This document shows positions 27,277-35,216 of a stretch of DNA of 64,000 bases, one piece after another. The notes below the pieces were generated by a model that saw nothing but the letters and a program-made list of their open reading frames with translations, was not told the DNA's origin and made no database searches. A program made the translations under genes and the position numbers. This stretch comes from Lysinibacillus irui (GTDB lineage: Bacteria; Bacillota; Bacilli; Bacillales_A; Planococcaceae): contig NZ_CP113527.1 of NCBI RefSeq assembly GCF_028877475.1, positions 365,501 to 429,500 on the forward strand, read 5' to 3'. Every line of letters begins with the position of its first letter. The first letter of the stretch is position 1.

Positions 27277-28401
27277 ATGACGCATCCGTTTCAGTCAGTT
27301 GAAGAAGTAACACTGCAGGAATTTGTGTTATTTATTAAAATTCATCATAAACAAATTGAAGAGAATACAAATATTTATCTTAATCTAGAACCTTCTATAG
27401 CCGAATCTGATCAAAAAAGGGTAGCTATGCTACTGGATTCGTTTTTACGCTTAACGACACATACAAACATTGATGAATTAAATGAAGATGATAAATCATT
27501 TTTTACTACGTGGCTTCAATCACAGCTGTCTATTATTGATAAGAAGAGCTTTAATTTATTTCAATTAATTTTTGAGAAAGCATTGATTACCTTTATGATT
27601 CAGCAAAAGAGTAGCCGAACGAATGCCATCTTAATGTATGTGCTATCAAAATTTACGTTTCTAGTACAGCTTTACTATGGGGGAGATCACAATGTTAATT
27701 ATCGATCTACAGATAATCAGGAATTGAAGTATTTACAGTTACTGGATAAGCTTGATACATTGTTGATTAGTTCCACAGGTTATCAGGACTTAGCCTATAT
27801 TTTAAAAAAATGCGAAGAGTATTTTAGTTATAAAAGATGCGTTTTTTACGCTTATGTCCCATGGTCCAATCAATTTTATGGTGTTATTGGAGCAGAGCTT
27901 TCTAAGGTGCAAAGTATGAAAGGGCAGCTAACTGGGGATAACACGATACTTAGTTCAAAAAAACCCATTTATTTAAAAAACCCTAAAAATTACGTGAAGG
28001 AGGAGCATATTCAGTTATTTAATTTATCCTCCATTATTTTTATCCCTATTATGCGACGAGACCAGTTATTTGGATGGCTGACATTCGATCAGCTAGGTGA
28101 AGAATTTGATTGTACAAAAGAAGAGTTATTGCTTCTAGAAGAAGTGGGAAATCGTCTAGGGTTATTTTTATCGCGTAAGGGTGAGAAGGTAGAAAAAAAT
28201 ACAGAGCTACATTTAACAGAAAGGGAGTCAATGATACTTGGCTTGCTTGCTGAAGGCTATGACAATAAAAAAATTGGCGGTTTCTTGTTTTTAAGTGAGC
28301 ATACAGTCAGAGATTATGTAAGTAGTCTAATGACAAAACTCAAAGCGAAAAATCGAACACAGGTCGTTGCCTCTGCTTTTCGTCTAGGACTGTTAAGCTA
28401 A
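27277..28401 (+). CDS. GAF-domain LuxR-type transcriptional regulator
   Basis: 374-residue regulator. Residues about 165-300 form a GAF-like sensor (YLKNPKNYVKEEHIQLF, SSIIFIPIMRRDQLFGWLTFDQ). The C-terminal 65 residues are a LuxR/FixJ helix-turn-helix: LTERESMILGLLAEGYDNKKIGGF followed by LSEHTVRDYVSSLMTKL. The first 150 residues are helical and unassigned. AGGAGA lies about 10 nt before the ATG. No receiver domain is present, so activity is probably ligand- or redox-controlled. Its divergent position suggests it regulates the adjacent SDR operon. Confidence 0.85.
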   Translation: MTHPFQSVEEVTLQEFVLFIKIHHKQIEENTNIYLNLEPSIAESDQKRVAMLLDSFLRLTTHTNIDELNEDDKSFFTTWLQSQLSIIDKKSFNLFQLIFEKALITFMIQQKSSRTNAILMYVLSKFTFLVQLYYGGDHNVNYRSTDNQELKYLQLLDKLDTLLISSTGYQDLAYILKKCEEYFSYKRCVFYAYVPWSNQFYGVIGAELSKVQSMKGQLTGDNTILSSKKPIYLKNPKNYVKEEHIQLFNLSSIIFIPIMRRDQLFGWLTFDQLGEEFDCTKEELLLLEEVGNRLGLFLSRKGEKVEKNTELHLTERESMILGLLAEGYDNKKIGGFLFLSEHTVRDYVSSLMTKLKAKNRTQVVASAFRLGLLS

Positions 28402-28409
28402 ACAAACAC

Positions 28410-28437
28410 ATGCACTTCTGCTAGGAGTGCATTTTTA
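28410..28437 (+). terminator. Rho-independent terminator
   Basis: ATGCACT (28410-28416) pairs with AGTGCAT (28426-28432), followed by a T-run. Confidence 0.7.
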
Positions 28438-28703
28438 GTATGTTGTCTACCTAAAATGTCTCAACACCTTTCTGAAAATAATTATTATTTAAAATATAGT
28501 TATGAAAATAGGGAAGTATTGTCATCTAGTTATCCGCTGCAGGGAAAGAAATATAGTAGTAAAACAATTTTTACGAATATTACAAGCAAAAGCGTTTAAG
28601 CTTACACGATTGTAATGAAATTGAAAGCCAATGCGATAGAGTGTAATACATTATTTTGCGAGAATGTGTATAGAAGCAAGAACAAGAAGCGGAGGCATAC
28701 ACA
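28438..28703. promoter_or_regulatory. Upstream region of ECF sigma gene with palindrome and candidate promoter
   Basis: No gene seen. TTGAAA (28621-28626), 17-bp spacer and TAATAC (28644-28649) form a plausible promoter. A palindrome TTACA-CGAT-TGTAA (28602-28615) lies directly upstream of the -35. A typical ECF-type AAC/CGT promoter for self-activation was not found. Confidence 0.4.
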
Positions 28704-29252
28704 ATGAATGAAAAATTAGAAGGCGTATACGAGGAGTACAATCGTTATATATATCACTTATGTTTAAAACTAACTCGCAATAATGTAGAAGCTGAGGATT
28801 TAATGCAAGAAGTTTGGGTTAAGGTTGTACGCTATGAAGACAGCGTTGCTGAGGTGGAGCATATTAAAGCTTGGCTGACAACTATTACAATGAATACTTT
28901 TAGAGACCGCTATCGTAAAAAAGTGCGTCGTAGTAAATATATGATGAACCAACCTGAAACATTAGACGTACCGATTTTAGATTTGGTTCCCAATAATGAT
29001 ATTTCAACAGAAGAAAAAATTGAAAAGGATATTGTCACAAAACTAGTCCAAGATAAAATGGAGCAATTAGATGCCATTTATCGAAAAACTTTATGGTATT
29101 TCTACATAGACCAATATTCACTTGCAGAAATCTCTACGATTATGAAAGTTTCCATAGGAACTGTGAAGTCTCGTTTGTTCCGTGCAAAGGCTCGTTTAAA
29201 AGAAATGCTCATGTCGGATACAGCTATTGTGGAATCTGTGCTACCAGCGTAA
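28704..29252 (+). CDS. ECF-type RNA polymerase sigma factor
   Basis: 182-residue sigma-70-family protein with region 2 (LCLKLTRNNVEAEDLMQEVWVKV, then HIKAWLTTITMNTFRD) and region 4 (YRKTLWYFYIDQYSLAEIST, then SIGTVKSRLFRAKARLKEM). Region 1 and the long linker of housekeeping factors are absent, so it is an ECF factor. GGAGG lies 9 nt before the ATG. No anti-sigma gene follows: the next feature is a terminator and then non-coding DNA. Control must lie elsewhere or be transcriptional. Confidence 0.88.
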   Translation: MNEKLEGVYEEYNRYIYHLCLKLTRNNVEAEDLMQEVWVKVVRYEDSVAEVEHIKAWLTTITMNTFRDRYRKKVRRSKYMMNQPETLDVPILDLVPNNDISTEEKIEKDIVTKLVQDKMEQLDAIYRKTLWYFYIDQYSLAEISTIMKVSIGTVKSRLFRAKARLKEMLMSDTAIVESVLPA

Positions 29253-29314
29253 TAAAAGCCGATTGGTCGCCTACCACAAGTACTTAGACAGAAGTATTCG
29301 TTCGGCTAATCAAA

Positions 29315-29352
29315 AAAAGATGCATTCGCAAATATTTGCGAATGCATCTTTT
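29315..29352 (+). terminator. Perfect 38-bp palindrome, terminator
   Basis: Two uninterrupted 19-base arms starting AAAAGATGCATTCGC form a very stable hairpin ending in TTTT after the sigma gene. Confidence 0.75.
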
Positions 29353-29403
29353 CATGTTGTGAAAGAAATGAGGTAACTAATAGAATAAGACCTTTTGACT
29401 GGG

Positions 29404-29529
29404 CTGATTTTCGTTCCGCCAGCTCCCATTTCAGGAGAGAGTCCGATGAGTCATTTCACTTTGTTCGCTCAAGGGTCTCATCTGTGAGGCATATCCCATA
29501 GAAGTGACATTGTCTCCTCTCCAATCAAC
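29404..29529 (-). repeat. Decayed copy of a Bacillales intergenic repeat element
   Basis: Read on the minus strand it starts TTGATTGGAGAGGAGAC, continues TATGGGATATGCC and GATGAGACCC, and ends GCGGAACGAAAATCAG. This follows the remembered pattern of a roughly 130-bp non-coding repeat common in Bacillus and Lysinibacillus genomes (GGAGCGGAA.. to ..GGAAATCA). It lies in a 470-bp stretch without a gene. Family membership is from memory and not searched. Confidence 0.5.
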
Positions 29530-29726
29530 TAAGCTACAAAGGCTTTATGCTCATTATAACTATTTTTAGAGAAAGGAAAGGCTCTCTATAATTAGTCACA
29601 ATAACAATAAAATGAGTAAACACTTTCATTTTGTATGCGAGACCTTTGCCGAAAAATAACATTTTTTTGCGAAAGGGTAAGCCTTTTTTACCTTTTACAA
29701 AAATGCTATAGATTGTTTTGAGTTCT

Positions 29727-30173
29727 TTATTCTGATCGATTCGTCTCAACATCCAATAGACATTTAGAAAAAATATTTCGTAATGTTTGCAGTTCTTCTG
29801 CTGTTAGCATCCCAAACATATTGTTAATAATTTCGCTCACTTGTTGACGAGATTCTTTTAGGATATTTTCTCCTTCAGCAGTTATGACAAGTTGAGAAGC
29901 TCGTCGGTCTGTAGCGTGCTGTGTTTTTTCAATAAAGCCTCCATTAATAAGCTTTGTTGTTAACACTGTGACGCCACCAGTGGTTACTTTTAACCGCTCA
30001 GCAATAGCAGAAGGGCGTTTTGGGCCCTCCTGCGATAAGTAGTCTAAAATTAAAATATGGGATTTTGAAAAGCCGAGCACATTATGATTATTCCACTCGT
30101 TTGCCCACTTACGCTCAATAGATGAAACGACTTCAAACAATGAGGTAATGGCTTTTTGTTTTTCTTGATCCAT
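29727..30173 (-). CDS. MarR family transcriptional regulator
   Basis: 148-residue winged-helix repressor. The DNA-binding core is HILILDYLSQEGPKRPSAIAERLKVTTGGV followed by the wing TDRRASQLVITAEGE; flanking helices form the dimer interface. There is no Cys near residue 15, so it is not an OhrR-type thiol sensor. GGAGATGA precedes the ATG. It is 23 bp downstream of the Spx-like gene and co-transcribed with it. Twin CTTAYTAGTAAG palindromes in the operon promoter are the likely operator, implying autorepression. Confidence 0.88.
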   Translation of the reverse strand: MDQEKQKAITSLFEVVSSIERKWANEWNNHNVLGFSKSHILILDYLSQEGPKRPSAIAERLKVTTGGVTVLTTKLINGGFIEKTQHATDRRASQLVITAEGENILKESRQQVSEIINNMFGMLTAEELQTLRNIFSKCLLDVETNRSE

Positions 30174-30196
30174 AGAAGGTCATCTCCAAAACTGTT

Positions 30197-30601
30197 TTAG
30201 CTTTCTTGTGCCAATCTTGTCATCGCATTTAATTCGTATGCACGCACTTTACGTGGGATAAAACGACGGATGTCCATCTCATTGTAACCAACTTGAATAC
30301 GTTTTTCATCTATTAAAATAGGGCTTCGCAACATTCTTGGGTGTGCCTGGATAATAGCGAATAGCTCTTGAATAGAAAGTTGTTCAATATCGATATTTAA
30401 GTTTTTAAAATCATTCGAGTTAGTTGCGATAATTTCATCTGTGCCATCTTCCGTCATACTTAGAATTTCTTTAAATTCTGCAAGAGTAAGAGGGTGAGAT
30501 GTAATACGTTTTTCTTTATATTCAATGTTGTGATCTTTTAACCATTTAAGTGCTTTTCTGGATGAAGAACAGCTCGCTTGTGAGTAAATTGTAACTGTCA
30601 T
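30197..30601 (-). CDS. Spx/MgsR-like regulator lacking the second redox Cys
   Basis: 134-residue ArsC/Spx-fold protein close to B. subtilis Spx along its length: MTEDGTDEII, HPRMLRSPILIDEKR, QVGYNEMDIRRFIPRKVR. Spx binds the RNA polymerase alpha C-terminal domain and responds to thiol stress through a CxxC pair. Here the site reads CSSS: Cys11 is kept but the second Cys is Ser14 (TCC, one base from Cys), so the disulfide switch cannot form. AGGA is 7 nt before the ATG. First gene of an operon with marR. It is probably a paralog of the true Spx, which would lie outside this window. Confidence 0.85.
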   Translation of the reverse strand: MTVTIYSQASCSSSRKALKWLKDHNIEYKEKRITSHPLTLAEFKEILSMTEDGTDEIIATNSNDFKNLNIDIEQLSIQELFAIIQAHPRMLRSPILIDEKRIQVGYNEMDIRRFIPRKVRAYELNAMTRLAQES

Positions 30602-30627
30602 TCTTCATTCCTCGCTTTCTTTTTTAG

Positions 30628-30656
30628 ATTATATTTTACAAATAGCTTATTAGTAA
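30628..30656 (-). promoter_or_regulatory. Promoter of the spx-like/marR operon
   Basis: On the minus strand TTACTA (30656-30651), 17-bp spacer, perfect TATAAT (30633-30628). The -35 lies inside the first palindromic operator. Confidence 0.65.
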
Positions 30657-30657
30657 G
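30646..30657. promoter_or_regulatory. Candidate MarR operator, proximal site
   Basis: CTTATTAGTAAG, palindromic except for one base, overlapping the -35 element. Confidence 0.6.
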
Positions 30658-30676
30658 TTAAGTGGTCTATATATAT

Positions 30677-30688
30677 CTTACTAGTAAG
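30677..30688. promoter_or_regulatory. Candidate MarR operator, distal site
   Basis: CTTACTAGTAAG, a perfect 12-bp palindrome whose centre lies 31 bp from that of the proximal site (about three helical turns), so both face the same side of the DNA. Confidence 0.6.
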
Positions 30689-30957
30689 CTATATATAAAT
30701 CAATAGTTAATTGAAATATTTTCTCAATAGCAAAATATTTTTTTAGTTATATTAAGTATACGAAGCATACAGCAAAAGGTTTCATTTATTCAGCTTACAA
30801 TGATGTAAGTATAGTGTCTTGGTGTAATGAGTTTTGGGTTACCCACGGGCTTGTCCTAGAGGAGAGAGATTATAAAATATAAATGTAAATTGTTAGTCCA
30901 CTGATTATATTATGTTTAAAGATGTCTAATTATACATAGTAATTTCAAAAAAATTAA
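30689..30957. other. AT-rich spacer, no gene seen
   Basis: About 270 bp between the spx-like promoter region and the ABC-F terminator with no supported coding frame or clear structured RNA. Confidence 0.5.
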
Positions 30958-30992
30958 AAGAGCAGCCCCTATAATATGTGGGAACTGCTCTT
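30958..30992 (-). terminator. Terminator of the ABC-F gene
   Basis: AAGAGCAG (30958-30965) pairs with CTGCTCTT (30985-30992), with inner CCC/GGG. On the minus strand it runs into a T-rich tract. Confidence 0.75.
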
Positions 30993-30996
30993 GATA

Positions 30997-32562
30997 TTAG
31001 CTTTGTTGTCCAGAAGTGAACCAATCTTGTACATTCCAAACCTTTGTTACTAGCCCGTCATAGAATTCTGGTTCATGGCTTACTAGTACGATGGTGCCTT
31101 TAAATTCTTTCATAGCACGTTTTAGTTCATTTTTTGCATCTACATCTAAATGGTTTGTCGGTTCGTCAAAAAGAAGCCAGTTAGCTTCTTCCATCATTAA
31201 TTTACATAAACGAACTTTCGCTTGCTCACCACCAGATAATGAATTGAGTGGGCGTGTAATATGGTCCGTTTTTAAACCAGCTCTTGCTAAAGCGGCACGA
31301 ACCTGCGCTTGTTCCATAGAAGGAAAGGCATTCCACACATCATCAATTGGAGTGATTTTCTCTGCTTTAACCTCTTGCTCAAAGTAAGATGGATAAAGGT
31401 AATCACCTCGAACCACTTTCCCGCCAAGGGGATTAATTTTCCCTAGCATCGTTTTTAGTAATGTTGATTTACCTACACCATTCATGCCAACTAGCGCGAT
31501 CTTTTCGCCACGTTCAATGGCAAAAGTTAGTGGAGGAAGCAATGGCTTGTCCTTATCGTAACCTATGACTAAATTTTCAGCCTCTACAACATAGCGGCCA
31601 GATGAACGTGCTTCTTTAAAACCAAATTCAGGTTTTACAGCCGTCTCTGGTCGATCAATTCGTTCTAAACGATCGAGCTGCTTAGCACGAGATTTTGCAC
31701 GTCCAGTAGTAGAATAGCGCGCTTTATTTTTAGCGATAAAGTCCTCTTGTTTCTTGATGAATTCCTGTTGCTTTTCATATGCTTCAATATGCTGGCGTTT
31801 ATTAATTTCAGCAAGCTCTAGGAATTTTTCATAGGTTGCTGTATACCGCGTTAATTTGGAAAACTCAAGTTGGAAAATAACATCCACTGTCTCGTTCATA
31901 AATTCTGTATCATGTGAAATTAAGAGGAATGCATATGGATAGTTTTTTAAATAGTTCTTTAGCCAAGTAATATGTTCCTCATCTAAATAGTTCGTAGGCT
32001 CATCTAGTAATAGGACTTTCGGTTTTTCTAATAACAGCTTTGCTAGTAAAACCTTTGTACGTTGTCCACCAGAAAGGGCAGCTACATCACGTTCTAAGCC
32101 AATGGCATCAAGACCAAGTCCGCGTGCAACCTCTTCAATTTTCATATCAAGAGAATAGAAATCGCCCGCATCGAGTGCATCTTGAACTTCCGCCATTTGC
32201 TCTAGCAGAACCTCTAATTCTTCAGGTGATGCTTCTGCCATTTTCCCTGTAATGTCATTTAGCTCTTCTTCTTTTTTATATAATGGTAAAAAGGCATCGC
32301 GTAGCACCTCACGCATTGTTCTGCCAGCAGTTAGTACAGTATGTTGGTCAAGATACCCATAATGTGTACCAGGAAGCCACTCAACTTTTCCTGTATCATG
32401 AATTGTTTGCCCCGTTATGATGCCCATTAATGTAGATTTACCTACACCGTTAGCTCCTACGAGTCCAATGTGATCACCTTCTACTAATCGAAACGAAACA
32501 TCTTTAAAGAGTGTACGATCACCAAAAGAATGACCTAAATTTTCAACTGTTAATATTGCCAT
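30997..32562 (-). CDS. ABC-F family ATPase
   Basis: 521-residue soluble protein with two ATP-binding cassettes and no membrane domain. Walker A GANGVGKST (about 36) and GMNGVGKST (about 360); signatures LSGGQ and LSGGE; Walker B LLLDEPTNYLD and LLFDEPTNHLD. Between them is the charged P-site tRNA-interacting linker (about 240-320). ABC-F proteins act on the ribosome, either resolving stalled translation or giving antibiotic protection. The short linker and the lack of a long C-terminal extension fit a housekeeping translation factor better, but this is inference. Confidence 0.9.
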   Translation of the reverse strand: MAILTVENLGHSFGDRTLFKDVSFRLVEGDHIGLVGANGVGKSTLMGIITGQTIHDTGKVEWLPGTHYGYLDQHTVLTAGRTMREVLRDAFLPLYKKEEELNDITGKMAEASPEELEVLLEQMAEVQDALDAGDFYSLDMKIEEVARGLGLDAIGLERDVAALSGGQRTKVLLAKLLLEKPKVLLLDEPTNYLDEEHITWLKNYLKNYPYAFLLISHDTEFMNETVDVIFQLEFSKLTRYTATYEKFLELAEINKRQHIEAYEKQQEFIKKQEDFIAKNKARYSTTGRAKSRAKQLDRLERIDRPETAVKPEFGFKEARSSGRYVVEAENLVIGYDKDKPLLPPLTFAIERGEKIALVGMNGVGKSTLLKTMLGKINPLGGKVVRGDYLYPSYFEQEVKAEKITPIDDVWNAFPSMEQAQVRAALARAGLKTDHITRPLNSLSGGEQAKVRLCKLMMEEANWLLFDEPTNHLDVDAKNELKRAMKEFKGTIVLVSHEPEFYDGLVTKVWNVQDWFTSGQQS

Positions 32563-32595
32563 ATTAGTTCCTCCAATATCCTTCGTGTTTACATT

Positions 32596-32781
32596 TTATA
32601 GTTCAGCTAATTGTTTATTAAGTTCTGCTAGCTTAGCTTCCATATTAGCAAGGCGTTGCTCTGCTTTTGATACCTGATCGTTGTGCCCAGTAGACTCTAA
32701 TTTTTCGATATCACCTTGTAAATTCATATAGTCCATTTTTAACTCTTTAATTTGGTATTCAATATCGCTTTTTGTTGGCAT
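32596..32781 (-). CDS. Small coiled-coil protein, 61 aa
   Basis: Acidic, helical protein: KSDIEYQIKELKMDYMNLQG, DIEKLESTGHN, then a heptad-like tail rich in Leu/Glu/Lys. AGGAGT lies 8 nt before the ATG at 32781; the longer frame upstream lacks such a site. It resembles a family of about 60-residue Bacillales proteins with an ELK.DY..IQGD motif (possibly SE1832-type; name uncertain). Function unknown. It sits about 30 bp upstream of the ABC-F gene on the same strand, so co-transcription is likely. Confidence 0.75.
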   Translation of the reverse strand: MPTKSDIEYQIKELKMDYMNLQGDIEKLESTGHNDQVSKAEQRLANMEAKLAELNKQLAEL

Positions 32782-32827
32782 GATTATGACTCCTTTATGA
32801 GAATGTTTGTATAGCGAATGCGTGTAA

Positions 32828-32861
32828 AAGCGATGGAGGTTTTTTTGAGCCCCCACCGCTT
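32828..32861 (-). terminator. Terminator after the GT-B-fold gene
   Basis: AAGCGATGGAGG (32828-32839) pairs with CCCCCACCGCTT (32850-32861) with mismatches, followed by TTTT on the minus strand. Confidence 0.6.
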
Positions 32862-32979
32862 ATAATTTAAATCAATCGGGTTCTGATAATTTTTGAATCT
32901 GCCTATGTTCCAACTTTCACAAGAAGAGCTGGAGTGAAAAATTCTTATATATTGTATCATAATCATCTTCGAAGTAGCA

Positions 32980-34026
32980 CTAAGTAGAAGCGATATTATG
33001 ACGATCATAAGCAAAATCTAAAAGTAAAGCTTGGAGTGTTTCGTTGTTTGCTGCAAGATTGAGTTGTCGCTGCTTTCTTACAGCCCGTTCACTGCGAGCT
33101 TCATGTAAAAGGAACTCCATAACAGCATTTTGGATTTGTGATTGCTTCATTTTACGACCAAGTCCAAGATGAATGAAGCCGTTATGCTCCCGAGGGAAAG
33201 CATGTAGTAGTTCAGCTTCAGTTTGTGCAAGTGTAATGCAGGGCACACCATAAGAAGCAATTTTATAAGGTGTATAGTTAGCATTACAAATAATGACATC
33301 AGCTTTCGGTAATAGTTTAAGGAGTGCGTTTTTATCGCGAAGAATAGCGGTATTGCGACGACTTAGAACCATCATTTGCAAATCATCTGTTGCATGGCGA
33401 TAGCTATCGTCAATCATAACTGTAATTTGTAGTGGGATTTGTAGTTGAGTTAAGTGTCGAAGTGTTCGGTAGGTTAAATTATGCTCGTCCCCATCTTCGA
33501 AAGCAACAACGATATGGGGAGGGTTTTCAGGTGTTTTATTGTCAGGGATGTCGTCAAACTGTTGATAAGCTTCTGGTAGTGCAAAAACAAAACTTCCGCC
33601 AATATAATGCGACGGTAAATAATCTTTAACTTCTTGATAGAGTGCTAGTAATACACAATCACAGGCTTGACCACCTTCACCAAAGTCATCGAAGTGAATA
33701 ATGGTTTTACAGAAAGGTCGTAAATCTTGTACTTGCCAGCTTTCAGAGTTACGCCCATCTCTGACAATTAAATCAGGCTGAATTCCTTTGATTTGCTTAG
33801 GCAGTTCGTTAAAATGGTCAAATAAAATAGGAGAAAGACCTTCATTCATTAAAATTTGAATACCTTCATTCGAAGGAGTCTTTACAAATATAAGAACTTT
33901 CTCATTAGTAAGTAGCTTAGCTAATGTTGAAACCCGTTCAAAAGGATACAGCCCTTTATCAATACAGCTTTCAATAATGAAAACAATCGTTTTTTTTGGT
34001 TCAATTGCTTGCGTTTCTTTTTGCAA
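32980..34026 (-). CDS. GT-B-fold glycosyltransferase-like protein (PseG/SpsG-like)
   Basis: 348-residue protein with two Rossmann-like halves. Segments such as HFDDFGEGGQACDCVL and ADVIICNANYTPYKIASYGVPCITLAQTEAE recall the nucleotide-sugar hydrolase PseG/SpsG and MurG-type GT-B proteins, where the second motif lies at the sugar-nucleotide site. It may act in surface glycan or spore-coat polysaccharide synthesis, but no other glycan gene is adjacent. The start is a TTG preceded by AAAGGGTGGGAT; no in-frame ATG is close. The family call is moderate and the substrate unknown. Confidence 0.6.
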   Translation of the reverse strand: MQKETQAIEPKKTIVFIIESCIDKGLYPFERVSTLAKLLTNEKVLIFVKTPSNEGIQILMNEGLSPILFDHFNELPKQIKGIQPDLIVRDGRNSESWQVQDLRPFCKTIIHFDDFGEGGQACDCVLLALYQEVKDYLPSHYIGGSFVFALPEAYQQFDDIPDNKTPENPPHIVVAFEDGDEHNLTYRTLRHLTQLQIPLQITVMIDDSYRHATDDLQMMVLSRRNTAILRDKNALLKLLPKADVIICNANYTPYKIASYGVPCITLAQTEAELLHAFPREHNGFIHLGLGRKMKQSQIQNAVMEFLLHEARSERAVRKQRQLNLAANNETLQALLLDFAYDRHNIAST

Positions 34027-34257
34027 ATGTATCCCACCCTTTCCTCTGTCTCTTTAAATTATGGCGAAGAAAGAACAAGTATGTGTAAAATTTAGGATTT
34101 GGTCACGATGGACTTTAGAGAATCTTCTAAATTGCTATCTTGAAGGACATCATAATTAACTTTTTAATCATCATAAAATTGGTCGATATATATAGTAAGG
34201 CCAAGATAAGGAAAGAAACATACGTTAATGTAAATTATGGAGAAGGAGGGGAGAAGC

Positions 34258-35091
34258 ATGAGCATGCGTGCGGCGATTGTTGTAGGGGCAACAGGTTTAA
34301 CGGGTTCCTCTCTTGTTGAACAACTATGTAACAATAATGAATATGTTTCAGTAACAGTTATTGCACGGAGAAAGCCAACTTTTACACATCCAAAGCTAGA
34401 AGTGAAAATTTGTGATTTTGATCAGATAGAAGAACAAGATATTGAATTTGCTCATGAATTGTATTGTTGCTTAGGAACAACTATAAAAAAAGCAGGTTCT
34501 CGTGAGATGTTTGAAAAGGTAGATTTTGAATATCCATTAGCAATTGCCTCCTTAGCAAAAAAACGTGGCATTCCTCATTTTATCGTCATCACAGCAATGG
34601 GAGCCAATGAAAATTCGCCTTTTTACTATAATCGGGTTAAAGGAAAACTAGAGCATGATTTAGTGGAGTTGGGTTTACAGAGGCTTTCTATTATCCGACC
34701 ATCACTGTTAGTAGGAGATCGGGATGAATTTCGATTAGGGGAAAAGGTAGGAGAAAAACTATTAAAGTTTGCACATCCTCTACTAATAGGACCTTTTAAA
34801 CGCTCTAGAGCAATTGATGCCTCACAGGTGGCTAAGGCTATGATCATCATTGCCTTATATGGTAAGCAGCAGTCAGTCACTATTTATTCGTCAGATGAAT
34901 TAGCAACATGCGAGTATCCCGAAGCTTCAGAAGATACCATTTCAAGAGAGGTATTATTTAACTGGGATAAGCTACATGAAGGCGAGAAAGTAAATCGTGA
35001 TGTAGTTATTAATCGAGATAAATATAAGCTTGAGGAAACAGTTATTGATAAGGAAGTCCATTTTCGGCATCGCGATCAAGAGAAAAAATAA
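34258..35091 (+). CDS. NAD(P)-binding oxidoreductase, HTATIP2-like
   Basis: 277-residue Rossmann protein of the atypical extended SDR type: AAIVVGATGLTGSSLVEQL binds the cofactor, RRKP follows strand two (NADP preference), and YCCLGTTIKKAGS, YNRVKGKLE (Tyr/Lys) and RPSLLVGDRDE are typical of HTATIP2-like proteins. Residues after about 215 form a charged, non-standard extension ending HFRHRDQEKK. The ATG at 34258 lies 8 nt after AGGAGG; an upstream ATG at 34237 would put that site inside the gene. Substrate unknown. Confidence 0.8.
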   Translation: MSMRAAIVVGATGLTGSSLVEQLCNNNEYVSVTVIARRKPTFTHPKLEVKICDFDQIEEQDIEFAHELYCCLGTTIKKAGSREMFEKVDFEYPLAIASLAKKRGIPHFIVITAMGANENSPFYYNRVKGKLEHDLVELGLQRLSIIRPSLLVGDRDEFRLGEKVGEKLLKFAHPLLIGPFKRSRAIDASQVAKAMIIIALYGKQQSVTIYSSDELATCEYPEASEDTISREVLFNWDKLHEGEKVNRDVVINRDKYKLEETVIDKEVHFRHRDQEKK

Positions 35092-35174
35092 TGTAAATAG
35101 TGTTTCCGTTCCGCCTAAAGACTGAAATTGTTCCTTTCCACACTACAATTCTTTCCGAGCCACTTTTCATTTGT

Positions 35175-35189
35175 TACAATATTATTGTA
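35175..35189. promoter_or_regulatory. Palindromic operator candidate
   Basis: TACAATA-T-TATTGTA, a perfect 15-bp palindrome 27 bp before the ATG of the flavin reductase. It resembles MarR/OhrR-type operators and contains a possible -10 (TACAAT). Confidence 0.45.
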
Positions 35190-35216
35190 GAAGATGAATG
35201 TGGAGGCAAAGTAAAG

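Noticed and set aside
29404..29529. Possible riboswitch or ribozyme
   Set aside because: No known riboswitch or hammerhead core can be fitted; the pattern better fits a decayed intergenic repeat.
29534..29752. 72-codon minus-strand frame overlapping the end of the marR gene
   Set aside because: No ribosome site, overlaps marR and runs into AT-rich spacer with low-complexity translation.
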